Below, piece after piece: positions 46,097 through 57,560 of a DNA stretch of 64,000 nt. Within the stretch, counting starts at the first letter, position 1; every line of letters starts with the position of its first letter. Source of the stretch: Struthio camelus (lineage: Eukaryota > Chordata > Aves > Struthioniformes > Struthionidae); contig NC_090951.1 in the NCBI RefSeq assembly GCF_040807025.1, positions 7,130,001 to 7,194,000 of the forward strand. The letters are read 5' to 3'. The position numbers and the translations under genes were made by a program. Under the pieces are notes generated by a model. It was not told the DNA's origin. It saw nothing but the letters and a program-made list of their open reading frames with translations, and searched no databases.

Positions 46097-49000
46097 GGCT
46101 TATGAAGGATCTCTTCATTATGTGGGCATTACCCCACTGTCCAAGCCCTATAGTACTCTGCCATTTTGAATGTACCTACTGTTTGCTTCTTTCTTTTTCC
46201 TTCCTTCTCTCCATGCACACACATGAAAGGACATTGCACTTCTGTGCTAAAATGTAGTTGTGTGTATTCTGTCTCAGTGCTGTGGCAAGATTTACTCCTG
46301 TGAAATAGTCCAGCCTTTGGAAGTTATGATGTGAAAAGAAAGCTTGTACCTAAGTGCATGGATGCCCTTTTGGCTCACGCTCCTCACCTCAGTGAGAAGG
46401 CACCAGTGCAGGGCAATAGCAAGATGTTTTGGTGCCAGGGAGCTCCCATGACCTGATTTTCTCCTCCTCACTGTGCCTTTTCTCTTCTGTGGCTGCTGCC
46501 AGCCATCATCGCTCTCAGCCTCCACTTTAGAATAGCACCAACAGTTTTGACCTTGCAGAGAGCACTCGGGAAGCTTTGTACCTCTTGGTCCATCACTGGT
46601 GTGTCTTTCTGAGTGTCTTCTGCACAACATTTGGGACCTAGGCAGGGAATGTGGCTGATGTAGTTGGTGGAAAACTTGACTGACTCCCAGGCTGATCTAA
46701 CAGCTGCATATTGAAAGCTGGAAATTGCCTATAAAAAAGGTGCAGGCAAAGCTTCTTGCATAGTTGTATGGATTTTCTAGTATAAAGAAAGAATGAAGGC
46801 ACTAATCGCTCCAGCCTTCTGCTGAAGCCTGTTATGGTCAAACTCCAGGGGCATTGACTCAAACACCTCTAGATTAGGAGCTCCAGAGGAATTTTTTTCT
46901 GTTATAGCAAGTGAAGGTGACAAAGGTGAAAATGTCCTTTCTGTCCTCTGAAAACCTTGTATTTTCCCTCTGCAAAGGAGACCTCTTCATCTCCCATCTC
47001 TGAGAGCCTCCAGCCTCGCTGACTTCTGCTGTGTTGTGGGTGTAAGGGTGAGAAGTGATCCCTCATGGCTGTTGTGAAGTGGTTGGAAGACCCCCCTTCC
47101 CCATGCCAATACGTGAGCAATACCATGCCCATTCACAGCACTCAGCATTGCTTTATTTGGATGGGCGATACCCAATTTGGGTTGGGGATAAAGGGAATTA
47201 GATTCAGCTTCTCAAAAACTTCAGAAACTCCAAGTGTTTCAGCCGTCACTAGCTGGTAGTTTATTTTCAAAAAGTTGAGTGTCTTTGCCTGATTTGAAGT
47301 CCCTGGACCACAGGACTCTTGTCCTTTTTTTTTTTTTTTCCCCCTCTTTTTTTCAGTTTTCCTCAATTATATTTTAATTTCTATGTTGAAGCCAATGGGG
47401 TTCCAGGGAAAAAAGGTCTCTATTTAGGTATGAATTACTTCTTTCGAAAAAAAGAACAACCCCTGAGAAAACATTACTTGGTACAATCAAAAAAAGACTG
47501 AAGTTTTTCGGGCAGGCTTTCAAGGGCTCACTTTTTTTTTTTTCCCTCGAGTGTGTAAAACATCTTGAAAATAAACCAGCATGTTTCAAAAGGAAAGATA
47601 GATGTGTCTGTTCAAATAGACATTGCATTTGGAATTGGTGCCTCTGGTTGCTAAACAGAATCCTTGTTTAAAATCCTCATTAAGAACTGTGACTTGCCAC
47701 CAGTTTTATGAAGATCAAGTAATTTACTTTTCAAGTAAATTAAAGCAAATTTCTCTGTGGTGACAAGTCAATAAAACAATGGAAGGCTCAAGTTTTTCAA
47801 TCACCCAACATCTGTTCCTTGTTTTCCTCTAGATCTAAATGCCCTGTGTACAGTGATAGGTGAACAGAATGAGAGCCAATAGCTGTGATGTGATTTTTTT
47901 TTTTCTTTTCTTTTCTAAATAACACTGTAAGCATTGTCCCTTTTTGGAAAGTGTAATTTTATAGTTTCCTGTGGCAGCAAATTCAGAGCTCCATTGACAT
48001 GGGAACGGTGACAGTTGACGGCTTTGATTCTGTATTTTGTTGCTGGAAACACAGTGAAGTATTGCAGAATAATGTAAGTGGTGAGCCACTTCTCAGAACG
48101 CCAGTCAGCGCAAATGAGATCCTCGTCTTCTGTCCGAGCCACCCACGCCACTGACAAACACCTCCGAAACAGAGGGTATTCAGATGCTTTCTGAGCAATG
48201 GTGGGAACTAGGTTGTATAAAACCTCATTGAAACCACTTCCACATTGTACCCACGCTCAACGTGTTTGTCTTGAAACATTGTCTCGGGGAAAAGCTAGCA
48301 GATGAAAAACAAGGTATTAGCCCCATTTTACGTTTCAACAAGTGCAGGATGCAAACTGCTATGTATTTGTTTTAAATGTTCTTGAGGATTTGGCATTTCT
48401 TGGTGTGAGAATTGGCTCCCTGCTGAGTGAAGTGTTTGAATGTGGATTTGCTCTGTGTGGGAAATGCTGGCACAGTGGAAAAGGCAGGGGAAAACTCAGC
48501 TGGGAAAGTAAGAGGGGGCTGGATATTTTTCACTTGGCGCAGAAATCTTTTCCTATGTTCTCTCAAGAGGGTGGTTTGTCTTGGACAGGTTAGCGTTGGC
48601 TTTCTGAGTGACAGAGGAAGACAGGAAGTCATTACTGGATGCGTATGAAAATTAGAGAGCTTTAGATCATTTTAGAGACTTTAAAAGAAGGTCAGTGAAA
48701 GTCCAGAGGCTTACGTTGCCTGAACTATCCAACCCTTTGAAATCCGTCTTCTCTCAGACATATGGCTATGGACCCTCTCTTTCCAGGTGTAGATTCTCTT
48801 TTATCTTATGACGTCTTCTTCTGAGTCTTCAAGTTCAAGAGCTTTGACGGGAGTGGTTTGCCCTCACGCAGATCTTTCTGGGGCCAGGAAATAGGCTGTT
48901 CTGCTTTATAGGAAAACAGTAATTAGGTCTCTACCAAATTCAAGGTACCTAGCTGTGGAGAGTAGGCTGCTTCTCCTTTGCTGGTTCTTCTAGAAAAGGG

Positions 49001-51439
49001 CTGAGAAATTCTCTTTAAATGCTTCTCTGGTGCTATGCTAGCTTTTAATACACTCAAGTACAGATATTGATTGAGCCATTCAGAAATCTATTTTCTCCAA
49101 AGGATGAATGCTGTTGCAATCAGATCACCACATCTAAAAAAAATAACAAGACGATTTTGGATGACCAAGGAAATAGAGACGTTTAGTCCATGCTAAGAAT
49201 TTTTTTTTGTAACTGCTGTCTCTATTGATGCCTTTTGCAGTTTAATAAGCGAACATTGGAAGGTATCATTTTAAATGGCTTTCTCTGCTCTCTTCTTGTC
49301 CATGTAAAGCAGTGAGGCACTGAGTCAATGGAGGAGGCCGATGAGTCACGCAACGATGATGTCGCTTTCTGGGGTGTTTTTCACATGCTGTCATGCAGAA
49401 AAGAGGTGATGATGTTTGGATGCAGGGTTCCCACTAAATCCAACTCATGTCAGTAGTGACCTTTGCCGTAGTTTCAGTGGCCTTTGGATGGATCCTTTGC
49501 TTGTTGCTGTTGTCACCAGGCTCAGGCTCATGATATTCTGGAACTGTATATAGAGAGACAATGCACAGATGCATCTTTTAAGACGAGTGCTTCCTGGGCA
49601 AATGCTGAGTCCCAGTGATCTGCATTCAGTGCAGAAAAGGAGCCTACTGCAGTTAGGGTCACTCAAGACTACCAAAACAGGATGATACCATGCCCAGCTG
49701 GAACAAGCGTTCTGGCGGCTGCTTGCCCTAGGTCCCTGGCAGCACTGAAGCCAGGTCTGTTTAAGCAAGCTCATTTAAAATTGAAAGCCTTTTTTTTTTT
49801 TTTTTAAAGTGTCACAGTATTTTTTAGATGCCAAGTAGAAACCAAACAGCTCAGACCATTCAGAGCCAACTTCCTTCAGCATATTGATGATAAATAGAGA
49901 AGAATTGCCAAGTGGTGTGCAGGTTGACCTTAATGGAGTGGTCTGTGTTCTGGCTGAGGCCAGAAACCATGATCGCTCCTGCCATAAAACGACCTTTGAG
50001 AGGTTTCTCGGCAGGAAGAAGGTCTCCCTGAGTTGTACAGTCAGAAGCTGTGAGGTCTTCCTCCAAAGCGAGCAGAGATCACTAGCCCTTGGCAATAATT
50101 CTAGATCCTCATGGTCCCCATGGCCTCATCAGAGCCATTAAGAGGATAGTCTTTCAACAACAGCGGTTGGTTTTGTGCTCCTTATATTAATCTTTGTTAT
50201 TATTGTTATTTTGCAGTTATGCAGAACCAGAGATAGGGACTTACATCCTTGGCTCTGACTGTGGCATGTCCATGTCTGAACCATCTGGAGAGGTAGTATC
50301 TGGAAGGGATGAAGAGTCAGTTCTCCACTGCACAGAAGGTCCTTGTGTATGAGTGTAGGAGGCAGATTTGGTTCTGGGACAGCACTGCAGGCCACAGGTG
50401 GCAAAGGAAGGACACAGGCTGTTTATCAGGCATTATGATTTGAGCCTTGGTGATCATATATTGTGACTAGACTTCTGGACATGGGAGCGCTCCTAGATGT
50501 GGCCACATGCCTTAACTCAGTGGCAAAATGAGATCCCAAGGGGCCATCCTGGCTGAATGCACAGCCTGATTTCTGTGGAAAGGAGCCCAGGAGATTGAGA
50601 CGGAGTTGTGGCACATTCCCATAAGGTCCTTCACCTGGGGGATCAGAGGACAAGATCTCTGGAGCACTGCAGAGGGACCTGCCCCACTGCTCAGACTTCT
50701 GAAACTAAGCATGTGAAGCATACCAGGGGCCCTGCCATTTCATATTAAGCTCTTCCCAGTCATAACTAGATTTCCAGAAGGGAAACTTTTGTTGTTCTAC
50801 CTGGGAACTATGTCCTTTGTCTGAATGAAATGGAAGCTGATTAGAAACAGAAAGTGAGCTGAAAGCATCATTCCAGTCAGACAGGACTCAGGCTGGGGAA
50901 AATGTTATTAAACTTTGGTAGGAGAATTTGTGATCAAGAGTGGGGTGCAGAGCAAGTCAAGTTGGGACCAGAAGGGTGATTTTTCTCAGCTGAAACTTCC
51001 CTAGCTTGTTTGAGCAATACAATAGCTTTTTTTTCTCTCTTTTTTTTTTTTTTATTTTACTGGACTTGGTCATGTAGAGTTGAGTTCTTGCCTCTTTGCA
51101 GGGATTGGTGCCTATTTGCTGCGGTATTTATTGTTATCCTTAGCAATAAAATCCAAACTTTTAATTTTGAGGACGGGAAAACACAGTTGTGCAGAGCCAA
51201 ATATTTTGGCGTGTGTAACGTCTGTTTATTGCAAACCTTTAGTACAAAAGGTCACAAATGCAGCTATTGGAGTAGTCTATTTCTTTACATTTTTCTTTTT
51301 GTCACACAAAATACATATCTCTTTGCAAATTCCTTACGTTTGCGGCTTGTTATGTGACTAGAGGAAAACTGTAAAAAGCCTCAGAGAACACTCCTGCCCA
51401 CCAGTGCCTACCACAGACTTGTCTTTCTTTTTGCCTTTC

Positions 51440-51500
51440 AGGATCAAATCAAATTCCCATTAAACCCAGTGGAAAAGTTTCTTTTGACCTTAATGACAGT
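51440..51500. repeat. Foldback interspersed repeat copy
   Basis: AGGATCAAATCAAATTCCCA, AAACCCAGTGGAAAAGTTTC and TTTTGACCTTAATGAC follow the order of the family at 15251. Confidence 0.45.
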
Positions 51501-51800
51501 TGTCCTGAGCTGTTAATGCAAGCATGAAACGGGTATATTAAAGCACAAAATTAATTTTATTCAAAGGGAACCTCATTCTGTGAGTAGCTGAGCATCCCCT
51601 GCCATATGAGAAGCATCCTTGATATCTCCAATTTGGGAGACTTGGCTGCAAAGTTCCTCCTGGGAGGTGCTTAGCCATGGACAGGATGATCTTTTTGCCT
51701 TATGAGCCATTTTGTGAGCTGATGCTGAAATACATTCATGTGACTGTTTGAATTCCCAGGTCATACAGTCTATCTCGAGGTCTGCTCAGAGATGAGTGTG

Positions 51801-51885
51801 AAATAATAATGCTTTCCACTTCCTGGGTGCCTTTCATATTAATTAGCCCTCCAAGCACCCTTGTGAGGCAAATAAGAGATGGATG
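51801..51885 (+). mobile_element. MIR/L3-like fragment, 5' portion of the conserved tail
   Basis: AATAATAATGCTTTCCACTT, GGTGCCTTTCATATTAATTA and ACCCTTGTGAGGCAAATAAG recall the same ancient family as at 44217, covering a partly different part of it. Confidence 0.55.
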
Positions 51886-53190
51886 GATACAGCTCCTTTC
51901 ACGTGCCAGTGGAATCCAGCAGCTGTCTAACTACATAAAACAACATTGCCCGCAGTTTGGGGCAGATTAGGAAGTGGATAACATACCTGTATCTTGTTGA
52001 GGGAGCAGAGAGAATTTCGCTAGGCAGAATTTAATTACCTCTGCTGGAATTTGGCCAGTATGTCGAGGCTTGCCTCCCTCCTTTTATTGCTTTCGCCGCA
52101 GAGCCTGTAACTCCATCAGGTTCTTGTCCCAACCAAACGATGACCCTTCGTACGACGCTTACCCCAACACCGTGCTGAAAGTTTGGCTGAGTGCACATTT
52201 GCTGGGAGAACAGGCGGTCTCTAATTGTACCTCCTGCAGTGTCCGAGCCTCCTCTGGGTCCATCGTTTAGGACCTGACCTGCTCTGGCCTTCTGGTGATG
52301 TCTTCCAGGGCTGTACCCTGGATGGCAGTACTGGATGGCAGTTCCTGGTAATGGGGCTTTGTGTCGGTAAGGGACGGATAATGTTAAGCTGACTTTGTTG
52401 ATAGTGCTCTTACCTTTATACATGAAGGTGTTACGATCCCTCTCTCTGCGAGGGGCACTTGGGATCAGATCAAATCTGATACTACAATGTGGCACCAAAA
52501 AAGGTGTTTCAGTGTGAGAACTGCTGCTCTTCAGAGACAGGTTTAGAGAGTGAGGTCTTATGTATGCCATAACGAACGCCTCCATTGTATTTCTAGAAAA
52601 AGAATCCTTTGTCTTAACCGATTTGAAAATATCAGAAAATAAGGCCAAAAATTTCCACCTTAGGCTCCAGTGGGTGCAGGGCTGGGGCAGAGAAGTCACT
52701 TCTGTGACTCTGCATGTGTCGTGTTTCCCCAGAGGGTCACCCTGGCACCTTTTACCTCGGTGAGCAACGTCCTGTACCGGATATCGGGATCCATCTCTGG
52801 TATCCTCCGGGTGATCAGAGTTGCAAAAATCAACTCCTTTTTATTTGCTGCTGCAGCCTGTAATTCTGGAGAATAAAAATGTTGAAGCTAGAACTCAAAT
52901 TTTACCTATTTTGTCTTAAGACTTTTTAATAAATCTCCTGACTCTCTTTAAAGCTTCAAAGAGTGCAATTTATTGTAAAACTACACTTACTGTATTTTAT
53001 GTCCACTGTAATTGCTTGTTTCATCTAATTCAGATTATAGTCGTGTATAACAAGGACTAGCTCCAGATAGAAAGAGATGAATTACTAATCAAGAAAGTTT
53101 TGAAATTAAGATTTTAAACATACATACGAGATATATGTGCAATATTTAGAAACAGATCTGAAAGGACTTATGCAACGTGCTTTAATCAAG

Positions 53191-53311
53191 TCTTGAAAAG
53201 AAAATGACCAATACATCAAATCTGGGAAGGAAATTGACCAATAAATCAAACCTGGAAATGAAAGTGACAGATAAATCAGGTTCAAAAAAAGAAAACAACC
53301 AATATATCAAA
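53191..53311 (+). repeat. Four-copy 30-bp degenerate tandem repeat
   Basis: Units begin at 53191, 53221, 53251 and 53281. Each has the form of a purine-rich half, then TGACCAATAAATCAAA or a variant. Units 1, 2 and 4 retain a CCAAT motif. Divergence between units shows the array is old. Confidence 0.9.
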
Positions 53312-54967
53312 TTCGTTGTATATTTATTAAAGTAAGGAATTGCTTTGTATGTGACTGTATCTGCATGCTACAGTCATGCTAATTAAATACTTGAAATCCT
53401 TCAGTAATGAATTATGTGTACAAGCGTGCACATGAACGCACCTCTATATACCTACACAGAGTAAACATACATATCTCTTTGCAGTCTTTGAAGCCACACT
53501 AACAGCATGTAGTATTTACCTAAATCTTCTAGATGTCCCTCAGTTTGTGCCTCACCATTGCAATATCTGCATGTTACTAGAAGTGAACAACATATGATTC
53601 CAGCTCTTTTAAAAACAGTAATTGTTAGTACAGCCTAGATTTTTAAAATGAGGAGACATGCCTTGTTCTGAAAGCTTTCTGCTTTTGTTTTCTTATTCTA
53701 ATTGTATACTAGCAGCAACACAAACTCCTTTGGCTAATTCACAGAATTTTGACAGACAGCTTGGGCCCAAAGCATATTTTCAAGATCAAGACTATAAAAA
53801 TCTCACTATGGAAAAATCATCATTTGCCTCACTGACTTTGATTTACATCTCTGTTACAGAGCCATGAAATTTAAAATAAGATGACCTAAATTGTCCTATA
53901 ATAATGTGGGCATGGATGGATGTATACTCCTGGTGGCAGAGTTTCGCTGTCACTATACCAAATGAAATCTAGTTTTTAGTGCCAATCAGTTAGGCATCAT
54001 TAACCCTTTAAGAATGTTATTAGCATTCACACAAAGCTTTTCATCATATAACAAGTGTTTTGAGACTAAACTTGTTGAGGTCGAAGAATCCAAGCCACTA
54101 AGATTTAGGGCTTTTTCGCCCTCTGCAATAATATGCAGATACTTGCCATCAAGTGAAATATAAATTATTAGCAGTGATTTTTAAAAGGCTTGTACAAATG
54201 TAGAATTTAAGTTAAAAGCAGTCTTCCTTCTTGAGTTGTGCTGAAGTTAGGCTGGAAATATGTCCCTTTCCCCCCTTGCATCTCTTTTTTTGCTATATAG
54301 TAGAAAAATTGCTGTGTGTGTGAATCAGCCAGGATCCGGGAATGAAAATTGCTTTGCTTTTGCTATTACATTATGGTGCTCTCCATTCTGATTTTTTTTT
54401 TCTCAGTTCATGTTGTTCTTTTTGCAATAAGTGTATGTTTGAATTGAATTGAAGAGTAGCGTATTAAAGAACTGGTTTTCATAGCTGTTTATGTCCTTTC
54501 ATCCAGGGAAGTGTGAGAAAAGCAATCAAGGTTTGAGATTGACATGCTAAAGCAAGAACTATCAGAGAAAGCATCTTGCCGTTGGAGTGTTGAATATTTG
54601 CATACCTAGTTTGTTTGAATTAGTCCAGACTAAACCAATGTATTTATAGAACTAGCTTCAGCCTGCGGTCAGGCCTTTAAAGAAGAACTGATTAGTTTAG
54701 GGTGAAGTAATTATTAATCTGTTCCCCCAGCCTTACGTCTCTTAGTATGTCAAAATGAAGCATTTATAACCCTGACTTTGTGTGTTATTCAGACTTCCCG
54801 TCACTGTTTTTCAACAAATGGCATCTAGTTGACTTGTGGTCTTACAAGTGGGACTGATGATGTGATATAGAGGACCTTAAAAAGTAATTGCAAAGACAGG
54901 AGGAGAAACTACAAATTAAGGTCACCATAGGAAATGGAAAGCAGCCTCACATAAAAGTGAAATTTCC

Positions 54968-55026
54968 AATCAGGAGCTTTTGCATCAAAATGCAATCCTG
55001 ATGCAATCAGGAGATTTGCATCAAAA
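54968..55026 (+). repeat. Duplicated 22-23-base string with 37-base period
   Basis: AATCAGGAGCTTTTGCATCA is repeated as AATCAGGAGATTTGCATCAA. The linker TGCAATCCTGATGCA is partly palindromic and also matches the repeats in reverse. Confidence 0.8.
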
Positions 55027-55930
55027 GTGTTGTTTGATTTGTATTTATTGCGGTATCAATAAAGTGATGTAGGCAGTGGTATCGTGTTCAGTAACTTCTC
55101 TTGCAGGCATCTGGGATGAGCTTCCCATGAGAGAAAAGTGGACAGCAAGCTGCAAGACAAGCCACGCTTCCCCTCACAGAGCGCGCCGCATCGCTGAGCC
55201 AGGATTTGGGAAAGGGGCTGCTTGTGCAGCTCAAATAAAATTTCCTGTGGCTTTGGGTTCTGAAGAGCCCACGTTAACGTTTTGCTGATGAGTGGGCACG
55301 GCCCGTGAAACAGCATGGATTACTCGCTGAGATACTCAGCGTGTCCACACGGGAATCTGGTGGGGAGGACAGTCAGTGTGAAGAGAAGGATGAGGATTTA
55401 GAAAATCAAGTGTACATATTCCATGACTGAAAGAAACTTTTAACAGCTGTCTATGAATCTGAGCAGCATTTATACTAGATGTACATATAAGTAATAATAG
55501 TACAGGGAGTAATTTTCTCTGTGGCAGGGACAGTGGCACTGATAGCATGAGGGGTCGGTGTCCTGGGCTATAACATCCCCACTGCTGAAAATCAGTGGAA
55601 ATAAAAGAAGCCAACAATTCTGTGCTGGCACATAGCTTAAAACACCATTTTCCTTCTTAGCTTAGCTCTGAGGTGGCTTTTCAATAGGAAACCTGTATCA
55701 TCAGTCAATAGAGATTCATTGTCAACTCCAGATAATCCAGTCTTGGAGACCTACAGAAATTTTCATGGCTGTACATTCATTTTTGCTTCCTGGACGTGGT
55801 TAGCACTGGGATGCAGTGACGCCTTTGACAGCATGTATACGATGGCTGATTTGTTCTCTCCTATGCTAGCTCTTCTGCTTTTATGGACCAAAAAGGTCAT
55901 GTAAAGGAAAACTTAAGCGTATCTCCAGCT

Positions 55931-56003
55931 GCTTTGATTTCAGTAAGACTCAGATATACGTGTCTAAGTATGGACTCAAACACTTTAATGAATCAGGATC
56001 TAA
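55931..56003 (+). repeat. Ancient amniote repeat fragment
   Basis: GATTTCAGTAAGACTCAGAT, GTGTCTAAGTATGGACTC and ACTTTAATGAATCAGGATC form the plus-orientation partner of the fragment at 35817. Confidence 0.45.
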
Positions 56004-56949
56004 ACTCACGTTAAATTCACATCTTAGTAAGACTAATGCTCAGGAAAGGAGAGGTTATTTGTTGTTCTGTCCCAGTGCAATCCGTTTTGGTATAACACGT
56101 TTTACAGCTATATGTAAATTCGCAATGGTATATGAAATACTTTTTCCCATCATATGCAGTCTTTGCCACTACATTGTCTGAACCTTATCTCAGTAGAAAA
56201 GAGCATTTAGAAAAGTACACTAAAAATATGAGTGTGGGCTAAAGACTTAGTGGCTGAAAACATAGAAATTATTTTAATTAAAGCTTTGGGGGGCTTAAGA
56301 AATTTCAAAAAGAAACTGGGAAACATCAAAAATTCTGACATCTGAAATTCTGATTGTTTTTTGTGTTGCAGTTTGAAAAATGAAAGTAATGGCTTTAAAA
56401 TATGTGCGTTGACAAGATGAGGCTTTTGTTCTGACAGCTTGTACGTCAGGTTTTGGCATGATGGAGCTGGAAGTGGTGGAAGTTAGAATTTGATAAAACA
56501 AGCTTTTTGGGGTCCATTCTCTAAAAGATTCATGTGTGCTGCATGATTTCAGAAAAAAACCCTGGAAATGGGGTGTTTTTTTTTAAGCTGTATCCAGCTA
56601 TTAAAAAATAAGAGCGTAAAATGTGCTGTTTATAGACAATTTGAGATATTGTAAAGACAGGAATTCTGCTGTAACATTGTCACTGTTGAAATCAGCTTAT
56701 TTGCTGCAGTTGTGCAATATTTAGGCATGAGGAAAATAACAGGTGAAGTTGGATGTAGTTTCAAACGTTCCTTAGAGCAGAAAAGAATATTTCTGAAGTT
56801 TGACTGTTTTGTTGTTATCTGCAGTTTTCCCTTTTTGCGCTATTTTTGCCTTTCCCAAACAGTACGGAAGTATCCGGTGTGATGTGAAAGATTTTTAAGT
56901 GGCTTTTAGAGCGTTTTCCTGATTTTTAACGCAGCTGGGAGGGAACACA

Positions 56950-57560
56950 CTGCTTTCCACGGTCAGACGGGAGAGTACTTTGCCCGTGGTGCCTCTCCGG
57001 CTGCCGGATGCGGAAGCTCGGGGAGTGTGAACCGCCGGGCGGCGGGAGAAGGGCTCCTTGTGCAGCTCCCGGTGCACCTGCGGTCGTGGGGCGTTGGGCA
57101 GGCGGGCTCTCGTGGCTGAGCTGGACGGGCCGGGAGGAGAAGGTGACATGAGGGGCCCGAGGGCTCTCCCGCAGTGACGAGCTCTCGCAGCCAGAGCTGT
57201 GAGGCCTCGGCGGTCCTGGAGAGACATCCGTGCCTGCAGACGGGTGAGGAGCCTGCGCGCTCGGCTGCCGGGCTTGAAAATTTAGGGCAGGTTATTTCGC
57301 GAAGCGGAGCGGCGACGCCGAGCGGCAGCGCCGGGAGGAGGCCGCGAGACCGGCCGACGCGGTGCTTCTGGCTCCCGTTGAGGTCGCCGCGCGCCCGGCC
57401 CGGCCCGGCCTCGTGGTGAGGAAGAGCCAAATAAACCCGCTTTCCCGGCTCGCGCCGTTCAGTCTGACCGTTCGGGGCCTTTTGCTTTTGCGTCAGCCCC
57501 AAGGCAAGAGGCGCAGAGCCTGAGTTTTGGGGGAGGAGAGGGAAGGGGCGGGAGATGGCG
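56950..57560. other. Orphan CpG island 33 kb downstream of MAF
   Basis: About 600 bases dense in CpG within AT-rich surroundings. A minus-strand frame of 179 codons spans most of it but has no recognisable domain and overlaps open plus frames, so it is probably compositional. It may be the promoter of an unannotated transcript or a distal regulatory element. Confidence 0.65.

Larger units (their letters stand above)
42660..51430. other. Downstream intergenic DNA, no gene seen
   Basis: Non-coding, near 40-45% GC by eye. It includes a three-copy 11-base repeat at 42845, a MIR/L3-like fragment at 44217, a MITE-like relic at 45935, a small hairpin at 47721-47741, and poly-T/A runs. Open frames reach about 115 codons but resemble no family I know. 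Confidence 0.5.
51890..56940. other. Downstream intergenic DNA, no gene seen
   Basis: Non-coding DNA. A minus-strand frame of 222 codons at 52031-52699 stands out by length only; it begins with GTG rather than ATG and its translation is unrecognised. Tandem repeats at 53191 and a duplicated 22-base string at 54968 are listed separately. Confidence 0.45.

Noticed and set aside
47915-48198. Minus-strand frames with protein-like composition near 48 kb
   Set aside because: Two overlapping frames look equally protein-like, both are short, and no domain or splice context supports either.
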